Origin: Hyphomicrobiales bacterium
GTDB lineage: Bacteria > Pseudomonadota > Alphaproteobacteria > Rhizobiales > Rhizobiaceae
Reading direction: 5' to 3'
DNA length: 64,000 nucleotides
Assembly: GCA_900469615.1 (NCBI GenBank)
Contig: UBYA01000014.1
Coordinates: forward strand, 62,001 to 126,000
The position numbers were made by a program, and so were the translations under genes. How positions within the stretch are numbered: the first letter of the stretch is position 1; the number at the start of each line of letters is the position of its first letter. The notes below the pieces were generated by a model. The model made no database searches. It was given only the letters and a program-made list of their open reading frames with translations, and was not told where the DNA came from. Shown here in pieces: positions 57,252 through 64,000 of the stretch.

Positions 57252-57272
57252 GTGCTCATCTCCGATATTATG

Positions 57273-57405
57273 TTGATTGAGTTTTTCTTAGCTATTGATT
57301 GACCGGCATTTATTGCAAGCCCACCAAACTGCTGCAATAATCCAGCAATACCAAGGCTCGGGCAAACGAGTCTTTTTCGAATCATGCTTTAGCTGAACTC
57401 AATCA
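57273..57405. promoter_or_regulatory. Divergent control region between DMT exporter and LysR gene
   Basis: Two nested inverted repeats are visible. TGATTGAGTT (57273-57282) and AACTCAATCA (57396-57405) are perfect 10-bp arms at either end of the region, close to the two start codons. TTATTGCA (57310-57317) and TGCAATAA (57333-57340) are perfect 8-bp arms 15 bases apart in the middle. LysR proteins usually bind such interrupted dyads between divergent promoters. No experimental support is available. Confidence 0.5.
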
Positions 57406-57407
57406 TC

Positions 57408-58304
57408 ATGGATCAACTGCCATCCCTTTCGGCGCTCCGCGCCTTCGAAGCTTCCGCCCGGCACCTCAGTATGACGCTGGCGGCGAACGAGCTGCATGTG
57501 ACCCCAGGCGCCATCAGCCTGCAGATCCGCGATCTCGAAAGCGCGCTCGGCGTGCGGCTTTTCGAGCGGCGGGCACGCAGCCTTGCCCTGACTGCGGATG
57601 GCGCCGAGTATTTCGCGACGATGCGGACGGCTTTCCGGCTCATTCGCGAGGCGACGGCGGCCCTGGCGATGCGTTCGAAGGACACGGTGTTGACCGTGAC
57701 CTGTACGGCCGGCTTCGCCACGCACTGGCTGGTGCCGCGGCTGCGGCGTTTCGAGGAAGCCCATCCCGATATCGACCTGCGCATCAGCGCCTCCCATCGC
57801 ATGATGGATTTTCAACGGGACGGCATAGACATCGCCATCCGTCATGGCCTCGGCGGCTACGAGGGGCTGGCGAGCGAGAGGCTGCTGGATGACGAGTATG
57901 TGCCGATCTGTACACCGGAAATGGCGGCGGCGCTCGGTCCCTCTCCCGCGGTCGACGATCTCGCCGGTCTCACGCTTATCCACGATGTCTACCGGCGGGA
58001 TTGGGAGCTCTGGCTGCAGGCCGCCGGTGCGACGCGCGTTGACGCCATGCACGGGCCGGTCTTCACCGACGGCATGGGTGCCTATCACGCCATGAAAGCA
58101 GGGCTCGGCATTGCCCTGATGCGCCGGTCCTTCATCGCGCAGGAGCTGGCGGACGGCACGCTCGCCGCCCCTTTCCCGATCGGATTTGCGAGCGCGCTTG
58201 CCTATCACCTCGTCTATCCGCCAGGCGCACTGGAGCGGCCGGCGATAGCAGCCCTGCGCGCATGGCTGTTTTCCGAGGTATCTCGCATGACGCCGCCGGC
58301 ATAG
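57408..58304 (+). CDS. LysR-family transcriptional regulator (GcvA-like)
   Basis: A 298-residue LysR regulator. The N-terminal helix-turn-helix (LSALRAFEASARHLSMTLAA, NELHVTPGAISLQIRDLE) is followed by a type 2 periplasmic-binding domain (about 90-290), with the GcvA-like CTAGFATHWLVPRL and DIAIRHGLGGYEGLASERLL. No good Shine-Dalgarno precedes the ATG at 57408, suggesting weak or leaderless translation. It is divergent from the DMT exporter gene and probably controls it; the effector is unknown. Confidence 0.92.
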   Translation: MDQLPSLSALRAFEASARHLSMTLAANELHVTPGAISLQIRDLESALGVRLFERRARSLALTADGAEYFATMRTAFRLIREATAALAMRSKDTVLTVTCTAGFATHWLVPRLRRFEEAHPDIDLRISASHRMMDFQRDGIDIAIRHGLGGYEGLASERLLDDEYVPICTPEMAAALGPSPAVDDLAGLTLIHDVYRRDWELWLQAAGATRVDAMHGPVFTDGMGAYHAMKAGLGIALMRRSFIAQELADGTLAAPFPIGFASALAYHLVYPPGALERPAIAALRAWLFSEVSRMTPPA

Positions 58305-58381
58305 AGGCTGCTCGGAATTTTCAAGGGCGGCAGGCGAGGGATTGCTTGCAGGGACAGCAGCCTGCGCCAAGCGGGAAGTCA

Positions 58382-58413
58382 GAAAAGAAACGGCCGGCGG
58401 TTAAGCCGGCCGT
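58382..58413 (-). terminator. Rho-independent terminator of dnaA
   Basis: On the minus strand ACGGCCGGC - TTAACC - GCCGGCCGT is a perfect 9-bp stem (58413-58390) followed by TTCTTTTCT. It lies about 30 bases after the dnaA stop. Confidence 0.85.
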
Positions 58414-58442
58414 GACCATGGAGCGGATACCAACCGCACAGT

Positions 58443-59993
58443 TTACTCGTTGATGAGGCGCTTCAAAAGCTCGATCTCGTGCGACAGCTTGCTGTCGCCG
58501 GAAATCAGTTCCTCGATCTTGCGTACGGCGTGCAGGACCGTCGTGTGATCGCGACCGCCGAAGCGACGGCCGATCTCCGGGAAAGAGCGCGGCGTCAGGG
58601 TCTTCGACAGGTACATGGCGATCTGACGCGGCTTGACGATGACGCGCGTACGGCGGTTCGAGACCAGTTCCTGACGCGAGACATTATAGTGGCGTGCCAC
58701 GATGCGCTGGATGTCCTCGATGCGGACGCGGCGCGGCTCGCCGGAGCCGACCAGATGCGCCAGCAGCTCGTCGACCCGCTCGACCGTCAGGTTCGGCTCG
58801 AAGGAGCGGCGGAAAATGAGCTGGTTGAAGGCTCCTTCCAGCTCCCGGCCGCTGGCCGTCACGTTGCGGGCGACATGCGAGAGGATCTCGGCCGGGATTT
58901 CCAGCGACGGATCGTCCTGGCGGGCAGCATCCAGGCGGCGCTTGAGGATTTCGAGACGCATCTCATAATCCGGCGCCTCGACCTCGATCGCCACACCGCC
59001 CTGCAGACGCGACCGCACGCGCGGGTCGAGCGATTCCAGCTCCCAGGGGGCACGATCGGCAGCAACCACGACCTGTTTGGCGCTGTCCAGCAGCATGTTG
59101 AGCAGATGGCAGAACTCGTGCTGGATCATCTTGCCTTGCAGAAACTGCATGTCATCGATGATGAGCAGGTCGATGTTGCGCAGCGAATCCTTCAGCGTCA
59201 GCGCGTCGTTGTCGCGGATGGCGGTTGCGAAGCGCCACATGAAATACTCGGCCGTCAGATAGACGACGCGCAGGCCGCGCGGGCTCTGCACGGCAGCATT
59301 GGCGATCGCCTGCAAAAGGTGGGTCTTGCCGAGGCCGACCGTCGCATGGACGAAGAGCGGATTGAAGCGCACGGCACCGGTGCCGGCTTCCGCGATGGTC
59401 TTTGCGGCGGCAAGGCCGACGCGGTTCGAGCTGCCTTCGACGAAGGTGTCGAAGGTGAAGCGGGAATCGAGCGGCGAGCCGAACAGCGGCGTGCCCGCCG
59501 TTGCCGGCCGCGCAGCCGCAGCCGCGCTCACCGCCTGGGCGACGACCTGACCTGCCGGTTGTGCGACGGCGCGACGGATCGGCGCGACTGCCGCCTGATC
59601 CGGAACCGCCGGCTGCTCGTCCGTGCTTGGCTTCGCGCCCTGCCGGGTCGCGGTGCGCACCAGGATTTCAACCTTCAGTATCTCGGAATCCTCCGCCTGG
59701 AACAGGCTGGTGATCAGATCGAGATAGCGATTGTTGATCCACGATTTCAGAAAGGTCGTCGGCACCGTGAGACGAACGACGCTCTTGGATACCGAATGAA
59801 GCTTGAGCCGTGCGAACCAGCTGGCGTAGACATCGGGTCCGACCTGGGCCTTCAGGCGCGCACTGACGCGGTCGAACAGATTATTTTGCGCCACGTCGCT
59901 CTTTTCCCCCGCCGCTTCTAAGCAAACCGCACTGAACGCCTGCGCATTGTCCCCATTCTCCAACGCACCCGTCGTCCTCGTATGTATCTGCAT
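58443..59993 (-). CDS. dnaA: Chromosomal replication initiator protein DnaA
   Basis: AAA+ initiator that binds DnaA boxes at oriC. With the ATG at 59993 the protein has 516 residues. Domain I carries [15 protein letters not shown]. The variable linker is Ala/Gln/Val-rich (about 115-170). Domain III has Walker [14 protein letters not shown] and Walker [14 protein letters not shown]. Domain IV has the DNA-binding signature [19 protein letters not shown]. The start is uncertain: 59993 has GGAAGG, and 60035 (530 residues) has GGGGGTGG upstream. The following 0.8 kb towards rpsT is non-coding and carries predicted regulatory features. Confidence 0.95.
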   Translation of the reverse strand: MQIHTRTTGALENGDNAQAFSAVCLEAAGEKSDVAQNNLFDRVSARLKAQVGPDVYASWFARLKLHSVSKSVVRLTVPTTFLKSWINNRYLDLITSLFQAEDSEILKVEILVRTATRQGAKPSTDEQPAVPDQAAVAPIRRAVAQPAGQVVAQAVSAAAAARPATAGTPLFGSPLDSRFTFDTFVEGSSNRVGLAAAKTIAEAGTGAVRFNPLFVHATVGLGKTHLLQAIANAAVQSPRGLRVVYLTAEYFMWRFATAIRDNDALTLKDSLRNIDLLIIDDMQFLQGKMIQHEFCHLLNMLLDSAKQVVVAADRAPWELESLDPRVRSRLQGGVAIEVEAPDYEMRLEILKRRLDAARQDDPSLEIPAEILSHVARNVTASGRELEGAFNQLIFRRSFEPNLTVERVDELLAHLVGSGEPRRVRIEDIQRIVARHYNVSRQELVSNRRTRVIVKPRQIAMYLSKTLTPRSFPEIGRRFGGRDHTTVLHAVRKIEELISGDSKLSHEIELLKRLINE

Positions 59994-60357
59994 ATAATGC
60001 CGCCTTCCAAAGTCTCTTACAGGGCCGGAGAGCATTGCGCCGCCACCCCCAGGTTCTTCGCCATGGCATGACGCTCGCGCCCGTTGTTCCAGGCAGCGCC
60101 GCATACCGGTTCATCAGCCATGCCCGGCCAACGGGCTTTGCAGGACCACTGTGGCGAAAACCGCTCTCAAAGCAGCTTTCGTCCCGGCGCCTGCAACTGG
60201 AGCATCCGTCGGTCCTCGTATCCGACGGGATGCCCCGATGACTGTCAATTTTTCTCCCCTCCCCACAACCGCGCCATTGGCTTAGGCTGCAAAGGACAGA
60301 CAAGTTTCCTCGTTCCGCAAGCGCTGCCGCTTCCAGCTTTAACTCGTCAACTGTTTG

Positions 60358-60463
60358 AAAAAACGGAGCTGAACTGCTCCGTCACAAGAGACAAAACCAC
60401 CCACCCCGTCTTGTGTGACGGTGTTTTGCCGAAGCTTTAAGGTGATATCCGCGCCCCTTGTTG
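60358..60463 (-). ncRNA. Candidate ~105-nt RNA (or dnaA leader attenuator) with intrinsic terminator
   Basis: On the minus strand a good promoter is followed by about 40 nt and then a long hairpin. CCGTCACA (60421-60414) pairs with TGTGACGG (60386-60379), and AGAC (60411-60408) with GTCT (60392-60389), across a 2x2 internal loop; the 15-nt loop is G-rich. The 3' arm shares ACGG with a terminator stem, ACGGAGC - AGTTCA - GCTCCGT (60382-60363), followed by TTTTT (60362-60358). The two stems are partly exclusive. The terminator lies about 320-360 bases upstream of dnaA, so this is either a separate sRNA or an attenuator in a long dnaA leader. I match it to no known family. Confidence 0.5.
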
Positions 60464-60469
60464 AAATGC

Positions 60470-60498
60470 ATTTAGGCAGGATCGAGAGCAGATATCAA
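60470..60498 (-). promoter_or_regulatory. Candidate promoter of the RNA upstream of dnaA
   Basis: Minus-strand TTGATA (60498-60493), a 17-base spacer and CTAAAT (60475-60470) predict a start near 60463. The GANTC cluster begins 36 bases further upstream. Confidence 0.45.
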
Positions 60499-60533
60499 CG
60501 ATGAATTTTACACAAAATTAAGAGGCGGCCATT

Positions 60534-60806
60534 GACTCCGGAGGTCATTTTTGACTGTCACAAGGCCTTCAAAAAAGAATCGCTGTTGAATCAAAGAGAT
60601 TCCCGCCGGGCGCGATTCCCACAGCTTTCAAAACAAAAAAAATAAAAAATCCCTTGACTCAGTTGTGAGCCGGCAATGCGTCACGCAGATAACCCAGCGC
60701 TGAGATATCCTGCCATAAGCCTTTGTTTCAAAAGGCGTATTTCTGTCACGCCACTGACATGTTCAGTGGGCTGTTTTTGGCAATGCGGCATTTTTTTGGC
60801 CGAATC
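60534..60806. other. Cluster of GANTC (CcrM methylation) sites between dnaA and rpsT
   Basis: Seven GANTC sites occur in 273 bases, at 60534, 60577, 60588, 60598, 60614, 60656 and 60802; six of them fall within 127 bases (60534-60660). None is present in the preceding 530 bases from 60001 to 60533. In alphaproteobacteria GANTC is methylated by CcrM, and hemimethylation modulates dnaA in Caulobacter. An A-rich tract (60629-60650) lies within the cluster. Confidence 0.8.
60719..60778 (+). other. Twin hairpins with T-run, plus strand, of unknown origin
   Basis: GCCTTT-GTTTCA-AAAGGC (60719-60736) is followed by CCACTGA-CATGT-TCAGTGG (60751-60769) and, three bases on, a TTTTT run (60774-60778). 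This looks like a plus-strand intrinsic terminator although no gene reads towards it from the left. It may end a short plus-strand transcript. Confidence 0.4.
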
Positions 60807-60833
60807 CAAAAAGCCCGGCACAAGGGCCGGGCT
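60807..60833 (-). terminator. Rho-independent terminator of rpsT
   Basis: Minus-strand AGCCCGGC and GCCGGGCT (60833-60812, 8 bp, six-base loop) followed by TTTT and TGG. It is 32 bases after the rpsT stop and separates rpsT from the dnaA leader region. Confidence 0.88.
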
Positions 60834-60865
60834 CTAAGTGTAACGATCAAATCGTTAATAGAAAA

Positions 60866-61141
60866 TTACGCGGTCGGAGCCGAAAGCGCCTTCACACGCT
60901 TGGCAAGACGCGAAACCTTGCGGGAAGCGGTGTTGACGTGAAGCACACCCTTGGTGGCTGCGCGGGCCAGTTCCGGCTGAGCAGCGATGAATGCTGCCTT
61001 TGCGCGATCCGCATCACCCGATGCGATGGCTTCTTCGACCTGACGGACGAAAGTGCGAACGCGCGAGCGACGAGCCTTGTTGACTTCGGTGCGGCGGGCG
61101 ATCTTGCGGGTCGCTTTTTTCGCCGAGGTGGTATTGGCCAT
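60866..61141 (-). CDS. rpsT: Small ribosomal subunit protein bS20
   Basis: Primary 16S rRNA-binding protein of the 30S subunit. The 91-residue, Lys/Arg/Ala-rich protein begins [20 protein letters not shown], from which [13 protein letters not shown] is diagnostic, and includes [13 protein letters not shown] and [19 protein letters not shown]. The start at 61141 excludes a 50-residue upstream extension. The adjacency rpsT-dnaA is conserved in alphaproteobacteria. Confidence 0.97.
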   Translation of the reverse strand: MANTTSAKKATRKIARRTEVNKARRSRVRTFVRQVEEAIASGDADRAKAAFIAAQPELARAATKGVLHVNTASRKVSRLAKRVKALSAPTA

Positions 61142-61333
61142 GTATGCCTCTCTTAGAATTCGAACATAACTCCGCTGTTGCAGCGCGGGCCCTGCGGCCA
61201 CCTCATCCAGCAATGCGGGAGCAATTGCGGAAAACCAGAGCGGCTTTCCAAACTGTGGCGGGCATATAACCGGAATGAGCCGCTGCGTCAACGCGGATTC
61301 TCGTCAAAGCCGCGTAATTCCGGAATATTGCCG

Positions 61334-62107
61334 TCACCGGTTCTTGAAGGCCGGCTTGCGCTTCTCGACGAAGGCAGCCATCCCTTCCTTCTGATCCTCC
61401 GTGGCGAACAGGCTATGGAACAGGCGGCGCTCGAAGCGGAGCCCTTCGTCGAGCGTGGTTTCCAGGGCGCGGTTGACCGCTTCCTTCGCCATGAGCACGG
61501 AAGGACGGGAATGCGAGGCGATCCTGGCAGCGGCGGCCAGCGCCTCGCCGAGCAGCTTGTCGGCCGGCACCACGCGCGCCACAAGGCCCGAACGTTCCGC
61601 CTCGGCAGCATCCATCATCCGGCCGGTCAGCACCAGATCCATCGCCTTGGCCTTGCCGACGGCGCGCGTCAGCCGTTGCGAGCCGCCCATGCCGGGGATG
61701 ATGCCGAGCGTGATTTCCGGCTGGCCGAACCTGGCCGTCTCCGCGGCGATGATGAAATCGCACATCATCGCCAGCTCGCAGCCGCCGCCAAGGGCGAAAC
61801 CGCCGACCGCCGCGATGACCGGCTTGCGCGCCTTGGCGATCTCTTCCCAGCCGCTGAAGAAATCCTTCGTGTAGGCATCGACGAAATCGAGCGACTGCAT
61901 TTCCTTGATATCGGCGCCGGCGGCAAAGGCCTTGTCCGAGCCCGTCAGCACGATCGCGCCGATGGCGTCATCGAGATGAAGCGCGGCATAGGCCTGCTTC
62001 AGCTCGGCCAGGACGGTGGAATTCAGCGCATTCAGCGCCTGCGGCCGATTGAGCCGGATGAGGCCGACTGCCCCATGTGTCTCGACGATGAGGGTTTCGT
62101 AAGCCAT
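61334..62107 (-). CDS. Enoyl-CoA hydratase/isomerase family protein
   Basis: A 257-residue crotonase-fold enzyme, probably hydrating trans-2-enoyl-CoA in fatty-acid or amino-acid degradation. It shows [15 protein letters not shown], the oxyanion-hole [20 protein letters not shown] and the catalytic pair of glutamates in [19 protein letters not shown]. Length and motifs match short-chain enoyl-CoA hydratase. It starts 52 bases after mutM, with a tandem repeat in the gap supplying part of the leader. Confidence 0.93.
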   Translation of the reverse strand: MAYETLIVETHGAVGLIRLNRPQALNALNSTVLAELKQAYAALHLDDAIGAIVLTGSDKAFAAGADIKEMQSLDFVDAYTKDFFSGWEEIAKARKPVIAAVGGFALGGGCELAMMCDFIIAAETARFGQPEITLGIIPGMGGSQRLTRAVGKAKAMDLVLTGRMMDAAEAERSGLVARVVPADKLLGEALAAAARIASHSRPSVLMAKEAVNRALETTLDEGLRFERRLFHSLFATEDQKEGMAAFVEKRKPAFKNR

Positions 62108-62116
62108 TTGTCTCTC

Positions 62117-62170
62117 CCTTTAATCAGCCTTGGCCCTTTAATCCGCTTTAGCCCTTCAATCAGCCCTGGC
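62117..62170. repeat. Three tandem 18-bp repeats across the mutM stop codon
   Basis: Three adjacent 18-base units (62117-62134, 62135-62152, 62153-62170) of the form CCTTYAATCMGCYYTRGC, differing at a few positions. The third unit contains the mutM stop codon (62160-62162) and last codons. The first abuts the Shine-Dalgarno of the enoyl-CoA hydratase gene. It looks like local duplication of the mutM 3' end. Confidence 0.8.
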
Positions 62171-63050
62171 AGGCGGCGCAATAGAAAGAAGAGCGCCCCG
62201 CCTGGACGATGCGGCTGACCGTACCGCCGCAACCGGGCGTACCGCAAGGCTGCGCCTCACGATCGTAGACGGAAAAGGAATGCTGAAAATAGCCGAGCGA
62301 ACCATCGGTCTGGATGTGGTCGCGCAACGACGAGCCGCCCGCCGCAATCGCATCGGCAATGACGTCGCGGATAGCGCCGACCAGCCCCATCAGCGCCTCT
62401 TTCGGCTTGCCCGAATCCGTGACCAGCGTGCCGGCCGCGCGCAGCGGCGACAGATGCGAGCGCCAAAGCGCCTCGCAGACATATATATTGCCGAGACCGG
62501 CGATGTTCTTCTGATCCAGCAATGCGCTCTTCAGCGGCTGGGCCTTGCCGGCGAAACGCTTAGCCAGGTAATCGGCATCGAGTTCGTTGCCGGTCGGCTC
62601 CGGGCCGAGCTCGCGGAAAAAGGGATGGCTGACCATATCGGCCCGCTTGACGATATCCATGAAGCCGAAGCGGCGCGGATCATTATAGATGACGCGCGCA
62701 TCGCCGCCGCTGCCCGCCAGATGAAAAACGACATGATCGTGCTTTTCGTCCTTCGAGCGGGGATGGTGAAAGGCCCCCGGCGTTCCCGCCGGCGGGCCGG
62801 CCTCGACCCGGAACGAACCGGACATACCGAGATGGGAGACGATCGTCATGCCGTCGTCGAGATCGATGAGCAGGTATTTGGCACGGCGGGACAGCGACGT
62901 GATGCCGCGCCCCGAAACGGACCGGGCGAAATCGGCCGGGAACGGAAAGCGCAGATCGGTGCGCCGCAGCTCCAGCGCCTTCAGGACAGCGCCTTCCATG
63001 GAAGGCGCCAGGCCTCGCTTGACGGTTTCGACCTCTGGTAATTCCGGCAT
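62160..63050 (-). CDS. mutM: Formamidopyrimidine-DNA glycosylase
   Basis: Base-excision repair enzyme removing 8-oxoguanine and formamidopyrimidines, with AP-lyase activity. The 296-residue protein begins [14 protein letters not shown] (Pro2 catalytic), has the Lys of [14 protein letters not shown], the H2TH region [12 protein letters not shown], and a C-terminal zinc finger with cysteines in QPCGTPGC and FYCAACQG (C-X4-C ... C-X2-C). Its 3' end has been tandemly duplicated in 18-base units. It is divergent from ubiE. Confidence 0.96.
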   Translation of the reverse strand: MPELPEVETVKRGLAPSMEGAVLKALELRRTDLRFPFPADFARSVSGRGITSLSRRAKYLLIDLDDGMTIVSHLGMSGSFRVEAGPPAGTPGAFHHPRSKDEKHDHVVFHLAGSGGDARVIYNDPRRFGFMDIVKRADMVSHPFFRELGPEPTGNELDADYLAKRFAGKAQPLKSALLDQKNIAGLGNIYVCEALWRSHLSPLRAAGTLVTDSGKPKEALMGLVGAIRDVIADAIAAGGSSLRDHIQTDGSLGYFQHSFSVYDREAQPCGTPGCGGTVSRIVQAGRSSFYCAACQG

Positions 63051-63130
63051 GGCTATCCATCTTTATGTTTCAACCGCTTACGATCTGAGCTATAGCCCAG
63101 GACACTGCGGCTGAGGATCTGGCTGATGAG

Positions 63131-63276
63131 ATAGCGTGGCAAACGCGATTTCGCTATGGTCCGCCGTTGAATACTGCATAATTCCTGAAATCGGAATCGA
63201 TATAGGGATAAAATCATGCAGCGGATTTAAAGTGCTGCAGCGACCTTTGCGCATCCCGAATGACGCGCGGCGCTGG
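63131..63276. repeat. Intergenic repeat-like element and dyads between mutM and ubiE
   Basis: ATAGCG (63131-63136) and CGCTAT (63152-63157) form a dyad. From 63181 to 63276 there is a stretch with ATTCC/GGAAT, CAGC/GCTG and CAGCG/CGCTG pairings that resembles, from memory, a common rhizobial intergenic repeat. Only this copy lies in the window, so repeat status is not proved here. The 246-base gap also must hold the ubiE and mutM promoters. Confidence 0.4.
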
Positions 63277-63296
63277 AATGTAACGGAGTTGAGCCG

Positions 63297-64000
63297 ATGG
63301 CAGAAAGCCGCACCTCCGCCGATGGCGGCATGGAAACATCCTATGGCTTCCGCGAAGTGGCCGATGGCGAAAAGCAGGGCCTCGTCAACGAGGTGTTCCA
63401 CAAGGTCGCCAAGCGCTACGACGTCATGAACGACGTCATGTCCATGGGCATGCATCGCGCCTGGAAGGATGCGATGATATCCGCGCTCAACCCGCGCAAG
63501 GATCCATCCTACAGGACCCTCGATGTCGCCGGCGGCACGGGCGACATCGCCTTCCGCATCGTGGAGGCTTCCAACCGGCTGGCGCATGCGACCGTGCTCG
63601 ACATCAACGGCTCGATGCTTGCCGTCGGCGCCGAGCGTGCCGAGAAGAAGAAGATTTCCGACAATCTCACCTTCGTCGAGGCGAATGCCGAGGAACTGCC
63701 CTTCGAACCGAACTCCTTCGACGCCTATACGATCGCCTTCGGCATCCGCAACGTGCCGCATATCGATGTCGCGCTGAAGGAAGCCTATCGGGTGCTGAAG
63801 CGCGGCGGCCGGCTGCTGGTGCTCGAATTCTCCGAAGTCGACCTGCCGCTGCTCGACCGCGTCTACGACGCCTGGTCCTTCAACGCCATTCCGAAATTCG
63901 GCAAGGCGATCACCGGTGACGCCGAGCCCTATCAGTATCTGGTGGAATCGATCCGCAAGTTCCCGAACCAGCAGGATTTCGCCACGATGATCCGCGAGGC
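63297..64000 (+). CDS. ubiE: Ubiquinone/menaquinone C-methyltransferase UbiE, 3' end outside window
   Basis: SAM-dependent C-methyltransferase of ubiquinone synthesis. The visible 234 residues begin [18 protein letters not shown] (ATG at 63297, ACGGAG upstream) and include [25 protein letters not shown], from which [10 protein letters not shown] is diagnostic, the SAM motif [40 protein letters not shown] and LEFSE. About the last 20-25 residues are cut off by the window edge. The mutM-ubiE divergence is conserved in rhizobia. Confidence 0.95.
   Translation, partial: MAESRTSADGGMETSYGFREVADGEKQGLVNEVFHKVAKRYDVMNDVMSMGMHRAWKDAMISALNPRKDPSYRTLDVAGGTGDIAFRIVEASNRLAHATVLDINGSMLAVGAERAEKKKISDNLTFVEANAEELPFEPNSFDAYTIAFGIRNVPHIDVALKEAYRVLKRGGRLLVLEFSEVDLPLLDRVYDAWSFNAIPKFGKAITGDAEPYQYLVESIRKFPNQQDFATMIRE

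Noticed and set aside
60084-60440. 118-codon open frame upstream of dnaA, plus strand
   Set aside because: Composition is unlike a protein, it covers the candidate RNA terminator, and it has no ribosome-binding site.
60036-60865. Replication origin between dnaA and rpsT
   Set aside because: No cluster of TTATCCACA-type DnaA boxes; the best match (TTTTACACA near 60507) has two mismatches and stands alone. In rhizobia oriC usually lies near hemE instead.

Overview
The window is chromosomal DNA of an alphaproteobacterium of the family Rhizobiaceae (Rhizobium / Agrobacterium / Sinorhizobium group). The evidence is a high-GC coding style, the olsB ornithine-lipid gene beside a chimeric malic enzyme, a PraR-type regulator beside metK, a Mur-type Fur protein, a ROSE RNA thermometer before an Hsp20 gene, two copies of a RIME-type intergenic repeat, and a dnaA-rpsT-enoyl-CoA hydratase-mutM-ubiE neighbourhood. 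Species cannot be assigned from the sequence alone. Almost everything is core metabolism and housekeeping. I see no prophage, insertion sequence, CRISPR array, rRNA or tRNA gene.

Layout. 1-5.1 kb: dapE (cut by the window edge), a membrane protein, then the minus-strand run def / [FitAB toxin-antitoxin] / fmt / truA / arsC-like. 5.3-11.2 kb: rmuC, ribokinase, a dCache chemoreceptor and a nucleoside hydrolase. 11.2-12.2 kb: a heat-shock locus (RpoH-type promoter, ROSE thermometer, Hsp20, DUF1150). 12.3-24.7 kb, minus strand: trmB, metK, praR, lnt, corC, ybeY, phoH, miaB, an acyltransferase, mur, rimI, tsaB, a NifU-family protein and a universal stress protein. 24.8-34.1 kb, minus strand: trpS, a VOC protein, murJ, glnD, a small unknown gene and mutS. 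34.2-37.6 kb: malic enzyme and olsB, convergent on a shared terminator, with a candidate Pho box before olsB. 37.8-45.5 kb: hybrid kinase, lspA, two RNA methyltransferases, CoxG-like, GNAT, LapA-like, ihfB and sppA. 45.8-51.1 kb, plus strand: lptC-lptA-lptB-rpoN-hpf-ptsN. 51.2-56.3 kb: grpE and hrcA (minus), divergent from rph-VOC-rdgB-hemW. 56.3-58.3 kb: a DMT exporter divergent from a LysR regulator. 58.4-64 kb: dnaA, a long non-coding region, rpsT, enoyl-CoA hydratase, mutM and ubiE (cut by the window edge).

How the genes work together. def and fmt act at opposite ends of N-formyl-methionine use. Nucleoside hydrolase releases ribose that ribokinase can phosphorylate, with a chemoreceptor gene between them. 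PhoH-YbeY-CorC-Lnt is the familiar RNA/envelope block. GlnD and PtsN (EIIA-Ntr) are nitrogen/carbon signalling proteins, and RpoN provides sigma-54. LptCAB exports LPS. HrcA/GrpE and the ROSE-Hsp20 pair are two separate heat-shock controls.

The least explained DNA is the roughly 0.8-kb stretch between dnaA and rpsT. It carries a tight cluster of GANTC (CcrM) sites, a candidate minus-strand RNA of about 105 nt with its own promoter and intrinsic terminator, and a separate pair of plus-strand hairpins. These are sequence-based predictions only. Start codons are stated as choices wherever more than one was plausible.
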